From assembly GCA_039519185.1 (NCBI GenBank), contig CM076847.1, forward strand, positions 76,967,747-77,031,746: a DNA stretch of 64,000 nucleotides, written 5' to 3'. Under the pieces are notes generated by a model that saw nothing but the letters and a program-made list of their open reading frames with translations, searched no databases and had not been told where the DNA came from. The stretch comes from Astragalus membranaceus. Lineage: Eukaryota > Streptophyta > Magnoliopsida > Fabales > Fabaceae. The translations under genes were made by a program, and so were the position numbers. Of this stretch, positions 22,757-33,019 are shown piece after piece; position 1 is the first letter of the stretch, and each line of letters starts with the position of its first letter.

Positions 22757-22975
22757 GATTTCAACACCGCTTCAATCTCCTGATTGAACGACCCAAGATC
22801 ACCTCCCAGGATTTCAAACCAACTCAATCTCCCGATTGAGAGACCCAAGAAAACTTCCCAGGATTTCAAACCAACTCAATCTCCTGATTGAGAGACCCAA
22901 GAAAACTTCCCAGGATTTCAAACCAACTCAATCTCCTGATTGAGAGACCCAAGAACAATTCCCAGGATTTCAGAG
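22757..22975 (-). repeat. 52-bp hairpin repeats in the LTR leader (4 units)
   Basis: Four units begin 'aggatttcaa' and contain TCAATC-(4 nt)-GATTGA inverted repeats. Unit 1 has the outer pair T:A (TTCAATC/GATTGAA), while the other units have C:G (CTCAATC/GATTGAG). The repeats lie downstream of the minus-strand TATA box, so they should be in the transcribed leader. Equivalent blocks are in the other two LTRs (about 27235-27455 and 31710-31930) and in the LTR at 59480. Confidence 0.85.
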
Positions 22976-23261
22976 TGACCCCCACAATAGTAGATTACAA
23001 TATAGAAGCTATGATCTAATCACCTCAGATAATATGACAATATAATAGCTGAGAGAGATGAGTGACTAGATCTATAAAAAATGATATGAAAGTGATAGCT
23101 CTATTTTTCTCTTTCTCAGATCTAGAAAATGTATGTGAGAAGAAGAGAGATTTGTTGTAATTTTTCGTGTGGTTGAGTGAATTGAAAAGTGTTTCACACC
23201 TGCCTATTTATAGGCTTTAGGAAAGCGTAGATTTGAAAAAAAAACATTTAAAGAACTGATG

Positions 23262-23687
23262 AATCGGTTGTTTGATGAAGTTAAAATGTTGATGAATCGA
23301 TTCTTATTATTTTAGAAGACATAAGAATCGATTTTATGGCTAGTTAAAAAAGAGAGGAATCGATTCTTTATATATGGAGAACATAGGAATCGATTGTTTG
23401 TTTCTTTGGAAATAGGTGGGAATCGATTTTCAGGACATCCTGAAATAGGATAAGAATCGATTTTAACTTTGTTTAAAATGAGGAGGAATCGATTCATAGC
23501 CTATAGGATTGCTTGAAAATCGATTTCATAGTCTTTTGAAATAGAAGGAAATCGATTCTTACCTTTGGCTTATGAATAGGTGTGAATCGATTCTTTGTTT
23601 CAAACATAGGATAAGGAAATCGATTTCAACCTTTAAAATAGGATTAGGAAATCGATTTCATGATTTAGAAAATGATAGAAATCGATT
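23262..23687. promoter_or_regulatory. Phased AATCGATT palindrome array (14 sites)
   Basis: Sites start at 23262 (variant AATCGGTT), 23295, 23326, 23358, 23388, 23421, 23455, 23487, 23518, 23550, 23585, 23618, 23650 and 23680. Spacings are 30-35 bp with a mean of about 32. The sequence between sites is not repeated. The array ends about 50 bp from the minus-strand TATA box, on its upstream side. Confidence 0.9.
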
Positions 23688-24064
23688 TCTAGCTTTCCAC
23701 AAAATTATTTTTAGGTTTAGGGCTTTGCCATGCATGCATAAGATATTTTCCAAAGCTTGCCATGCATGCATAACATATTTTCAAAACCCTAATTTTGATG
23801 CATGAAGCATGTTTTCAAAAAGTCATCTCTCAGCTACTAAAATGACATAGACCTTCAGTGATAGGACCTTACACAGTGTCCTAAAGAAAGCGGATAAACA
23901 AATAGGTCTTGATTCTTCTACGGCGGCTTCTTCTCCAAGCTGCTCCACTTTAATATTTCCTGCTTTTTGATTTCCATCCTGTACTTCATTCAACTTGAAC
24001 CATTAGTAGACAAGATGTAATTTGTTATCATTCAAAACAAAGAGTGTTTGTCCTTGGTTCAACA

Positions 24065-24831
24065 AACTCCCCCTTTTTGATGATAACAAATTACATTATG
24101 CATAGGGAGGCCATAATCAAGAACCAATGGCAGAGGCTCCCCCTAAGCATATGCATAATAAGATAAACAGTACATCAGCGGGATAGCAGCAATTATTTTC
24201 TCCCCTCACATATACCATGCATATATTCTCTCCCACATATAACATACATAATATTCTCTCCCCCTTTGTTTTCATCAAAAAGGAGGTGGGGTGAATACAT
24301 ACAACATAAGTACTTTATAAACTTGAATAATAAATAAGCAGCATTGCATAGCATATGATATATCAAAAAACAGTAGTTCATGCTATGCTCCCCCTTACTT
24401 GGTGATCCCCCTGATTAATTTTAGAATGCAAAGCTTAGCCAAAAGAGGGTGGACCATCACAGTTTAAAAAAGATATTTAGAGAAAATAGGATACTCAAGA
24501 TAATATGCCATACTTGGTTCAACAATATAGGTATCATATTTAACTTAAAAATATGTTGCATCAAAGATCCATCACAATAGAGAGAAGAAAAAAAACTTTG
24601 ATGCACACAAAAAAAAAATTTCACAAAAGTGATAAATTATTCTTAAGGTGAATAGAACTTTTCCAATCTAACCTTCACCGGTGATTCTTCCTCTATTGTT
24701 GATATTACTATTCACACGACTGTTGTTTCTGAGTATTAAGGATCTTTTTGCGTCTCTAGTCATGAACTTTGAGTCTCTGCTATCAAGGTATCGATCTGAC
24801 CCCCATACCTTGTAGCACACCTGCACTAAGA
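24065..24831 (-). mobile_element. SIRE unit 1: protease remnant and 3' non-coding region
   Basis: Downstream of gag, a second frame (about 24700-24856) keeps DRYLDSRDSKFMTRD, a degraded form of the copia protease/pre-integrase motif YLDSGCS.HMTGD. No reverse transcriptase, RNase H or integrase is present. Several minus-strand AGGGGGAG boxes (complements near 24065, 24138, 24257 and 24390) resemble the purine tract. Confidence 0.75.
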
Positions 24832-26589
24832 TCAAGTAGAAAATTTTGGTACCCAATTCTCTTTGGGTCCTTTGGGGTTAGTCATCAAGGGGTTTGTTTT
24901 CACAATCCACATTGGTTTCTCACAAGCAGGTATAAGGGTACCAAGCTCACATAATTTACGAATAGGGCATCTAAGTGAGCTATGGTTCCCTTTTTGACAA
25001 TAGGTGCATGAGAAAACAGTAGGTGTATAACTTGAAGTAGCAGCTACAAAAGTTATTTTCTTGTTGAAAATAGAGGAGGTGGAATTACCTTTGTACCCAA
25101 TACCTCTCCTATCAACATATTCATGTTGGGAGTGAAGTAGCTTGGTCAAGGTCTTTTCACCAACCTCAAACTTTTTCAAAGATTCTTTCAAAAATTCATT
25201 TTCAACCTTGACTTTTTCAAAATTTTGTTTAAGCTCAAGAAATTCAAGGTTGAAGGGTTTTGTTTTATGTAGCCCATTCTTCAACTTAACTACCTCATTT
25301 TCTAGAGTCTCAATTTGGGTGAGCATGCTTTTGTTACTCTTTGCCAATTTCTTAGATTTTAACAAAAGAGTTTCATGTTCAAAATAAAGAGCATCAAAAG
25401 CCTCACTCAAATCGTGACTACTATACGCACCATCAGATAAATCATCATGTATAGAAGAATCAGAAAGACTAGAAGAGTTAAGGCTTACCTTAGATGAGTC
25501 ATTTGCCATATGACAAACACCATTTGCAATTTGCTCTTCTTCGTCTGTGTCACTATCAGAGCCAAGACAATCCCATATGGTAGCCTTAGGTGTTTCACAT
25601 GCCGTGAGACAAATGGCATTTGCAACCTCCTCTTCTTCACTGTCAGTATAGTTGTTCCATGTAGCCTTCTTAGCTTTCTTGGATTTCTTTGAGTTATTTC
25701 TCTTTTCAAGTTTGTTGAATTTCATGAATTCTTCAAATAATTCAGCCATGTCTTCATCATCAGATTCTTCATCAGACTCAACCTCTTTCCTTGCTACTTT
25801 AGGAGTTTTAGCAGCAAGGGCAAGAGATTTCTTTTCTTTCACCACTTCCTTTTCTTGATTCTTTTTGGCAGCCAATACTACCTCAAAGGCCAGAAGTGAC
25901 CCAATAAGGTCTTCTTGGGGTAGAGTGCCAATATCTTTGGCTTCAGTGATTGCACAAGTTTTTGGAAAGAACTCACCAGTCAGAGATGCAAGAATCTTCC
26001 CATTTATATCTTTTGTAGAATACCTTTTTCCCAGAGCCCTTAGGTTGTTTATAATCAGATTCAGTCTCTGGTGCATAGCTGCAACAGATTCACCTTCCTT
26101 CATTTTGAATGATTCATACTCAGAAGTTAGGATTCTGATTTTTGTATCCTTTAGTTGGCTTGTACCGACATGCGTAGCTTCCAGACAATCCCAGATTTCT
26201 TTTGCTGTTTGACACCCTTTTACTCTTCCATACTCTTCTTCACAAAGTGATAGGTGAAGAATATTCATAGCCTTGGCATTTTGAGATATTTTGTCAAGCT
26301 CAGATTTTCTCAGCTCGCTCAGATCGATGGTGTAGATATCTTCAATTGGAACTTCTTCTGCTTTGTCGGTGGCTTGACTTTTGGTAGTGTCTCCATCAGT
26401 ACCACCTGGTTTTGTAATTTTGATCTTCATAGGAATCAGTGGTCCATCAACAATAATCCTCCAAAGAGTGAAATCTATAGCCTGCACATGACATTTCATT
26501 CGACTACTCCAATAGTCATAGTTAGTCCCATCAAACAGGGGTGGCCTATTGAAGGACATCCCCTCTTTCATAAAAGAACCCATAATCAC
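24832..26589 (-). CDS. SIRE-like copia Gag, intact, copy 1 (585 aa)
   Basis: This is the capsid/nucleocapsid protein of a Ty1/copia element. The N-terminus has the gag signature PPLFDGTNYDYW followed by MKCHVQAIDFTLW (residues about 15-45). The centre is an EIWDCLEATHVGTSQLKDTK segment with LTSEYESFKMKEGE. Acidic stretches (DEESDDEDMAEL; DSDTDEEEQ) and a predicted coiled coil (about residues 390-480) follow. A CCHC zinc knuckle, CTYCQKGNHSSLRC, is at residues 528-541. The end KGPKENWVPK is where gag passes into protease in SIRE relatives; here a stop follows. The start is MIMGSF at 26589, about 56 bp past the primer-binding site; MKEGM a few codons later is an alternative. The frame is unbroken, so this non-autonomous element may still make Gag. 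Confidence 0.85.
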   Translation of the reverse strand: MIMGSFMKEGMSFNRPPLFDGTNYDYWSSRMKCHVQAIDFTLWRIIVDGPLIPMKIKITKPGGTDGDTTKSQATDKAEEVPIEDIYTIDLSELRKSELDKISQNAKAMNILHLSLCEEEYGRVKGCQTAKEIWDCLEATHVGTSQLKDTKIRILTSEYESFKMKEGESVAAMHQRLNLIINNLRALGKRYSTKDINGKILASLTGEFFPKTCAITEAKDIGTLPQEDLIGSLLAFEVVLAAKKNQEKEVVKEKKSLALAAKTPKVARKEVESDEESDDEDMAELFEEFMKFNKLEKRNNSKKSKKAKKATWNNYTDSEEEEVANAICLTACETPKATIWDCLGSDSDTDEEEQIANGVCHMANDSSKVSLNSSSLSDSSIHDDLSDGAYSSHDLSEAFDALYFEHETLLLKSKKLAKSNKSMLTQIETLENEVVKLKNGLHKTKPFNLEFLELKQNFEKVKVENEFLKESLKKFEVGEKTLTKLLHSQHEYVDRRGIGYKGNSTSSIFNKKITFVAATSSYTPTVFSCTYCQKGNHSSLRCPIRKLCELGTLIPACEKPMWIVKTNPLMTNPKGPKENWVPKFST

Positions 26590-26658
26590 AGATAGATGAA
26601 TAAAATTTAAATTGCGAGATGTAAAGCTCTATATGCAATTTCTAGCTCTGATACCACT

Positions 26659-28543
26659 TGTTAAACTACCTGATAACCTTAGAGGGGGGGGGGTGAATAA
26701 GGTTATGTGTAAATGTTGGATTCTTTTCGAAATAAATGATAAGTTTGTTTTAAATCAAATGCGGAAACTTAGATTTAAACCTTATATGGTGCAAGCAGGC
26801 AGATTTAGGCACAATGAGATGTTATACTATTTTCAATATACACAATAAGATTATTTATAAGAAGTGTAGTGATATTGAATCTAGTAGAGAGTAGATCAAT
26901 TGCAGTGATATGGAAGATGATAGATAAACAGATCAGAATAGGGATATGTATTATGCTGACTACGCTATGATTGGTTTTAACAATAAACAGATGTTTTATG
27001 TTTAGCGCAGTATAACAATAAACAAACAGAAATGACAAATAAAGTAAAAGAGTAGGGATAGAGATACACCGGGAACTTAGCGAGGTTCTGGATAAAAGCC
27101 CTACGTCCTCGGCCTCAGGCTTTGCAACCTTTGGACTTTGCTGATAACCACTATATGAAGAATGTTTTACAAACAGGCAACTTCGGATAGCAAATCCCAA
27201 TTCCCCCGAACTGAGAACCCGAGCACCTAGCTAAGGATTTCAACACCGCTTCAATCTCCTGATTGAACGACCCAAGATCACCTCCCAGGATTTCAAACCA
27301 ACTCAATCTCCTGATTGAGAGACCCAAGAAAACTTCCCAGGATTTCAAACCAACTCAATCTCCTGATTGAGAGACCTAAGAAAACTTCCCAGGATTTCAA
27401 ACCAACTCAATCTCCTGATTGAGAGACCCAAGAACAATTCCCAGGATTTCAGAGTGACCCCCACAATAGTAGATTACAATATAGAAGCTATGATCTAATC
27501 ACCTCAGATAATATGACAATATAATAGCTGAGAGAGATGAGTGACTAGATCTATAAAAAATGATATGAAAGTGATAGCTCTATTTTTCTCTTTCTCAGAT
27601 CTAGAAAATGTATGTGAGAAGAAGAGAGATTTGTTGTAATTTTTCGTGTGGTTGAGTGAATTGAAAAGTGTTTCACACCTGCCTATTTATAGGCTTTAGG
27701 AAAGCGTAGATTTAAAAAAAAAACATTTAAAGAACTGATGAATCGATTGTTTGATGAAGTTAAAATGTTGATGAATCGATTCTTATTATTTTAGAAGACA
27801 TAAGAATCGATTTTATGGCTAGTTAAAAAAGAGAGGAATCGATTCTTTATATATGGAGAACATAGGAATCGATTGTTTGTTTCTTTGGAAATAGGTGGGA
27901 ATCGATTTTTAGGACATCCGGAAATAGGATAAGAATCGATTTTAACTTTGTTTAAAATGAGGAGGAATGGATTCATAGCCTATAGGATTGCTTGAAAATC
28001 GATTTCATAGTCTTTTGAAATAGAAGGAAATCGATTCTTACCTTTGGCTTATGAATAGGTGTGAATCGATTCTTTGTTTCAAACATAGGATAAGGAAATC
28101 GATTTCAACCTTTAAAATAGGATTAGGAAATCGATTTCATGATTTAGAAAATGATAGAAATCGATTTCTAGCTTTCCACAAAATTATTTTTAGGTTTAGG
28201 GCTTTGCCATGCATGCATAAGATATTTTCCAAAGTTTGCCATGCATGCATAACATATTTTCAAAACCCTAATTTTGATGCATGAAGCATGTTTTCAAAAA
28301 GTCATCTCTCAGCTACTAAAATGTCATAGACCTTCAGTGATAGGACCTTACACAGTGTCCTAAAGAAAGCGGATAAACAAATAGGTCTTGATTCTTCTAC
28401 GGCGGCTTCTTCTCCAAGCTGCTCCACTTTAATATTTCCTGCTTTTTGATTTCCATCCTATACTTCATTCAACTTGAACCATTAGTAGACAAGATGTAAT
28501 TTGTTATCATTCAAAACAAAGAGTGTTTGTCCTTGGTTCAACA
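26659..28543 (-). repeat. SIRE-like LTR 2
   Basis: This is the middle LTR, shared by both units. All 14 palindrome positions are present at 27741-28166 with the same spacing as LTR 1. The first site is a perfect AATCGATT, and the eighth is changed to AATGGATT. The minus-strand TATA box is the complement of about 27684-27691. Confidence 0.9.
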
Positions 28544-29311
28544 AACTCCCCCTTTTTGATGATAACAAATTACATTATGCATAGGGAGGCCATAATCAAG
28601 AACCAATGGCAGAGGCTCCCCCTAAGCATATGCATAATAAGATAAACAGTACATCAGCAGGATAGCAGCAATTATTTTCTCCCCTCACATATACCATGCA
28701 TATATTCTCTCCCACATATAACATACATAATATTCCCTCCCCCTTTGTTTTCATCAAAAAGGAGGTGGGGTGAATACATACAACATAAGTACTTTATAAA
28801 CTTGAATAATAAATAAGCAGCATTGCATAGCATATGATATATCAAAAAACAGTAGTTCATGCTATGCTCCCCCTTACTTGGTGATCCCCTTGATTAATTT
28901 TAGAATGCAAAGCTTAGCCAAAAGAGGGTGGACCATCACAGTTTAAAAAAGATATTTAGAGAAAATAGGATACCCAAGATAATATGCCATACTTGGTTCA
29001 ACAATATAGGTATCATATTTAACTTAAAAATATGTTGCATCAAAGATCCATCACAATAGAGAGAAGAAAAAAAACTTTGATGCACACAAAAAAAAAAATT
29101 TCACAAAAGTGATAAATTATTCTTAAGGTGAATAGAACTTTTCCAATCTAACCTTCACCGGTGATTCTTCCTCTATTGTTGATATTACTATTCACACGAC
29201 TGTTGTTTCTGAGTATTAAGGATCTTTTTGCGTCTCTAGTCATGAACTTTGAGTCTCTGCTATCAAGGTATCGATCTGACCCCCATACCTTGTAGCACAC
29301 CTGCACTAAGA
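28544..29311 (-). mobile_element. SIRE unit 2: protease remnant and 3' non-coding region
   Basis: It is nearly identical to 24065-24831, with a few substitutions and one extra A near 29088-29098. It holds the same degraded YLDSRDSKFMTRD motif and the same deletion of pol. Confidence 0.75.
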
Positions 29312-31069
29312 TCAAGTAGAAAATTTTGGTACCCAATTCTCTTTGGGTCCTTTGGGGTTAGTCATCAAGGGGTTTGTTTTCACAATCCACATTGGTTTCT
29401 CACAAGCAGGTATAAGGGTACCAAGCTCACATAATTTACGAATAGGGCATCTAAGTGAGCTATGGTTCCCTTTTTGACAATAGGTGCATGAGAAAACAGT
29501 AGGTGTATAACTTGAAGTAGCAGCTACAAAAGTTATTTTCTTGTTGAAAATAGAGGAGGTGGAATTACCTTTGTACCCAATACCTCTCCTATCAACATAT
29601 TCATGTTGGGAGTGAAGTAGCTTGGTCAAGGTCTTTTCACCAACCTCAAACTTTTTCAAAGATTCTTTCAAAAATTCATTTTCAACCTTGACTTTTTCAA
29701 AATTTTGTTTAAGCTCAAGAAATTCAAGGTTGAAGGGTTTTGTTTTATGTAGCCCATTCTTCAACTTAACTACCTCATTTTCTAGAGTCTCAATTTGGGT
29801 GAGCATGCTTTTGTTACTCTTTGCCAATTTCTTAGATTTTAACAAAAGAGTTTCATGTTCAAAATAAAGAGCATCAAAAGCCTCACTCAAATCGTGACTA
29901 CTATACGCACCATCAGATAAATCATCATGTATAGAAGAATCAGAAAGACTAGAAGAGTTAAGGCTTACCTTAGATGAGTCATTTGCCATATGACAAACAC
30001 CATTTGCAATTTGCTCTTCTTCGTCTGTGTCACTATCAGAGCCAAGACAATCCCATATGGTAGCCTTAGGTGTTTCACATGCCGTGAGACAAATGGCATT
30101 TGCAACCTCCTCTTCTTCACTGTCAGTATAGTTGTTCCATGTAGCCTTCTTAGCTTTCTTGGATTTCTTTGAGTTATTTCTCTTTTCAAGTTTGTTGAAT
30201 TTCATGAATTCTTCAAATAATTCAGCCATGTCTTCATCATCAGATTCTTCATCAGACTCAACCTCTTTCCTTGCTACTTTAGGAGTTTTAGCAGCAAGGG
30301 CAAGAGATTTCTTTTCTTTCACCACTTCCTTTTCTTGATTCTTTTTGGCAGCCAATACTACCTCAAAGGCCAGAAGTGACCCAATAAGGTCTTCTTGGGG
30401 TAGAGTGCCAATATCTTTGGCTTCAGTGATTGCACAAGTTTTTGGAAAGAACTCACCAGTCAGAGATGCAAGAATCTTCCCATTTATATCTTTTGTAGAA
30501 TACCTTTTTCCCAGAGCCCTTAGGTTGTTTATAATCAGATTCAGTCTCTGGTGCATAGCTGCAACAGATTCACCTTCCTTCATTTTGAATGATTCATACT
30601 CAGAAGTTAGGATTCTGATTTTTGTATCCTTTAGTTGGCTTGTACCGACATGCGTAGCTTCCAGACAATCCCAGATTTCTTTTGCTGTTTGACACCCTTT
30701 TACTCTTCCATACTCTTCTTCACAAAGTGATAGGTGAAGAATATTCATAGCCTTGGCATTTTGAGATATTTTGTCAAGCTCAGATTTTCTCAGCTCGCTC
30801 AGATCGATGGTGTAGATATCTTCAATTGGAACTTCTTCTGCTTTGTCGGTGGCTTGACTTTTGGTAGTGTCTCCATCAGTACCACCTGGTTTTGTAATTT
30901 TGATCTTCATAGGAATCAGTGGTCCATCAACAATAATCCTCCAAAGAGTGAAATCTATAGCCTGCACATGACATTTCATTCGACTACTCCAATAGTCATA
31001 GTTAGTCCCATCAAACAGGGGTGGCCTATTGAAGGACATCCCCTCTTTCATAAAAGAACCCATAATCAC
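29312..31069 (-). CDS. SIRE-like copia Gag, intact, copy 2 (585 aa)
   Basis: The protein is identical to copy 1 over all 585 residues, including the acidic linkers and the CTYCQKGNHSSLRC knuckle. Two intact copies separated by 4480 bp mean either that the duplication is very recent or that the frame has been kept. The start is MIMGSF at 31069, just inside the primer-binding site of LTR 3. The element lacks enzymes and would depend on an autonomous SIRE relative for reverse transcription and integration. Confidence 0.85.
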   Translation of the reverse strand: MIMGSFMKEGMSFNRPPLFDGTNYDYWSSRMKCHVQAIDFTLWRIIVDGPLIPMKIKITKPGGTDGDTTKSQATDKAEEVPIEDIYTIDLSELRKSELDKISQNAKAMNILHLSLCEEEYGRVKGCQTAKEIWDCLEATHVGTSQLKDTKIRILTSEYESFKMKEGESVAAMHQRLNLIINNLRALGKRYSTKDINGKILASLTGEFFPKTCAITEAKDIGTLPQEDLIGSLLAFEVVLAAKKNQEKEVVKEKKSLALAAKTPKVARKEVESDEESDDEDMAELFEEFMKFNKLEKRNNSKKSKKAKKATWNNYTDSEEEEVANAICLTACETPKATIWDCLGSDSDTDEEEQIANGVCHMANDSSKVSLNSSSLSDSSIHDDLSDGAYSSHDLSEAFDALYFEHETLLLKSKKLAKSNKSMLTQIETLENEVVKLKNGLHKTKPFNLEFLELKQNFEKVKVENEFLKESLKKFEVGEKTLTKLLHSQHEYVDRRGIGYKGNSTSSIFNKKITFVAATSSYTPTVFSCTYCQKGNHSSLRCPIRKLCELGTLIPACEKPMWIVKTNPLMTNPKGPKENWVPKFST

Positions 31070-31138
31070 AGATAGATGAATAAAATTTAAATTGCGAGAT
31101 GTAAAGCTCTATATGCAATTTCTAGCTCTGATACCACT

Positions 31139-33019
31139 TGTTAAACTACCTGATAACCTTAGAGGGGGGGTGAATAAGGTTATGTGTAAATGTTGGATTC
31201 TTTTCGAAATAAATGATAAGTTTGTTTTAAATCAAATGCGGAAACTTAGATTTAAACCTTATATGGTGCAAGCAGGCAGATTTAGGCACAATGAGATGTT
31301 ATACTATTTTCAATATACACAATAAGATTATTTATAAGAAGTGTAGTGATATTGAATCTAGTAGAGAGTAGATCAATTGCAGTGATATGGAAGATGATAG
31401 ATAAACAGATCAGAATAGGGATATGTATTATGCTGACTACGCTATGATTGGTTTTAACAATAAACAGATGTTTTATGTTTAGCGCAGTATAACAATAAAC
31501 AAACAGAAATGACAAATAAAGTAAAAGAGTAGGGATAGAGATACACCAGGAACTTAGCGAGGTTCGGGATAAAAGCCCTACGTCCTCGGCCTCAGGCTTT
31601 GCAACCTTTGGACTTTGCTGATAACCACTATATGAAGAATGTTTTACAAACAGGCAACTTCAGATAGCAAATCCCAATTCCCCCGAACTGAGAACCCGAG
31701 CACCTAGCTAAGGATTTCAACACCGCTTCAATCCCTGATTGAACGACCCAAGATCACCTCCCAGGATTTCAAACCAACTCAATCTCCTGATTGAGAGACC
31801 CAAGAAAACTTCCCAGGATTTCAAACCAACTCAATCTCCTGATTGAGAGACTCAAGAAAACTTCCCAGGATTTCAAACCAACTCAATCTCCTGATTGAGA
31901 GACCCAAGAACAATTCCCAGGATTTCAGAGTGACCCCCACAATAGTAGATTACAATATAGAAGCTATGATCTAATCACCTCAGATAATATGACAATATAA
32001 TAGCTGAGAGAGATGAGTGACTAGATCTATAAAAAATGATATGAAAGTGATAGCTCTATTTTTCTCTTTCTCAGATCTAGAAAATGTATGTGAGAAGAAG
32101 AGAGATTTGTTGTAATTTTTCGTGTGGTTGAGTGAATTGAAAAGTGTTTCACACCTGCCTATTTATAGGCTTTAGGAAAGCGTAGATTTGAAAAAAAAAC
32201 ATTTAAAGAACTGATGAATCGATTGTTTGATGAAGTTATAATGTTGATGAATCGATTCTTATTATTTTAGAAGACATAAGAATCGATTTTATGGCTAGTT
32301 AAAAAAGAGAGGAATCGATTCTTTATATATGGAGAACATAGGAATCGATTGTTTGTTTCTTTGGAAATAGGTGGGAATCGATTTTCAGGACATCCTGAAA
32401 TAGGATAAGAATCGATTTTAACTTTGTTTAAAATGAGGAGGAATCGATTCATAGCCTATAGGATTGCTTGAAAATCGATTTCATAGTCTTTTGAAATAGA
32501 AGGAAATCGATTCTTACCTTTGGCTTATGAATAGGTGTGAATCGATTCTTTGTTTCAAACATAGGATAAGGAAATCGATTTCAACCTTTAAAATAGGATT
32601 AGGAAATCGATTTCATGATTTAGAAAATGATAGAAATCGATTTCTAGCTTTCCACAAAATTATTTCTAGGTTTAGGGCTTTGCCATGCATGCATAAGATA
32701 TTTTCCAAAGCTTGCCATGCATGCATAACATATTTTCAAAACCCTAATTTTGATGCATGAAGCATGTTTTCAGAAAGTCATCTCTCAGCTACTAAAATGT
32801 CATAGACCTTCAATGATAGGACCTTACACAGTGTCCTAAAGAAAGCGGATAAACAAATAGGTCTTGATTCTTCTACGGCGGCTTCTTCTCCAAGCTGCTC
32901 CACTTTAATATTTCCTGCTTTTTGATTTCCATCCTATACTTCATTCAACTTGAACCATTAGTAGACAAGATGTAATTTGTTATCATTCAAAACAAAGAGT
33001 GTTTGTCCTTGGTTCAACA
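31139..33019 (-). repeat. SIRE-like LTR 3
   Basis: This is the 5'-most LTR in transcription sense, ending at 33019 with TTCAACA, followed by the second GTGTT (33020-33024). All 14 palindromes are perfect AATCGATT (32217-32642). The minus-strand TATA box lies near the complement of 32160-32167. Confidence 0.9.

Larger units (their letters stand above)
22183..24064 (-). repeat. SIRE-like LTR 1
   Basis: This is the 3'-most LTR in transcription sense. Its left terminus (TGTTAGACAATAGTATAACC) differs from the other two, which have TGTTAAACTACCTGATAACC. A minus-strand TATA box (TATAAATA) is the complement of 23206-23213. A 14-site AATCGATT array lies upstream of it (23262-23687), and four 52-bp hairpin repeats lie downstream of it (about 22757-22975). 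Confidence 0.9.
22183..33019 (-). mobile_element. Tandem SIRE-like Ty1/copia array (3 LTRs, 2 gag units), TSD GTGTT
   Basis: Three LTRs (22183-24064, 26659-28543, 31139-33019; 1882, 1885 and 1881 bp) alternate with two internal regions of 2594 and 2595 bp. On the minus strand the LTRs start TGTTGAACCAAGG. The purine tract AAAAAGGGGGAGTT precedes them, and TGGTATCAGAGC (complement of 26645-26656 and 31125-31136) follows them by two bases. The outer duplication GTGTT shows that a single insertion event is flanked. Each internal region carries an intact gag gene and only a remnant of protease; the rest of pol is deleted. The two units are nearly identical, so the second unit is recent. Confidence 0.92.

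Noticed and set aside
23240..23700. CRISPR-like array (regular ~32-bp spacing)
   Set aside because: The conserved part is an 8-bp palindrome, the sequence is a plant LTR promoter, and no cas genes are present.
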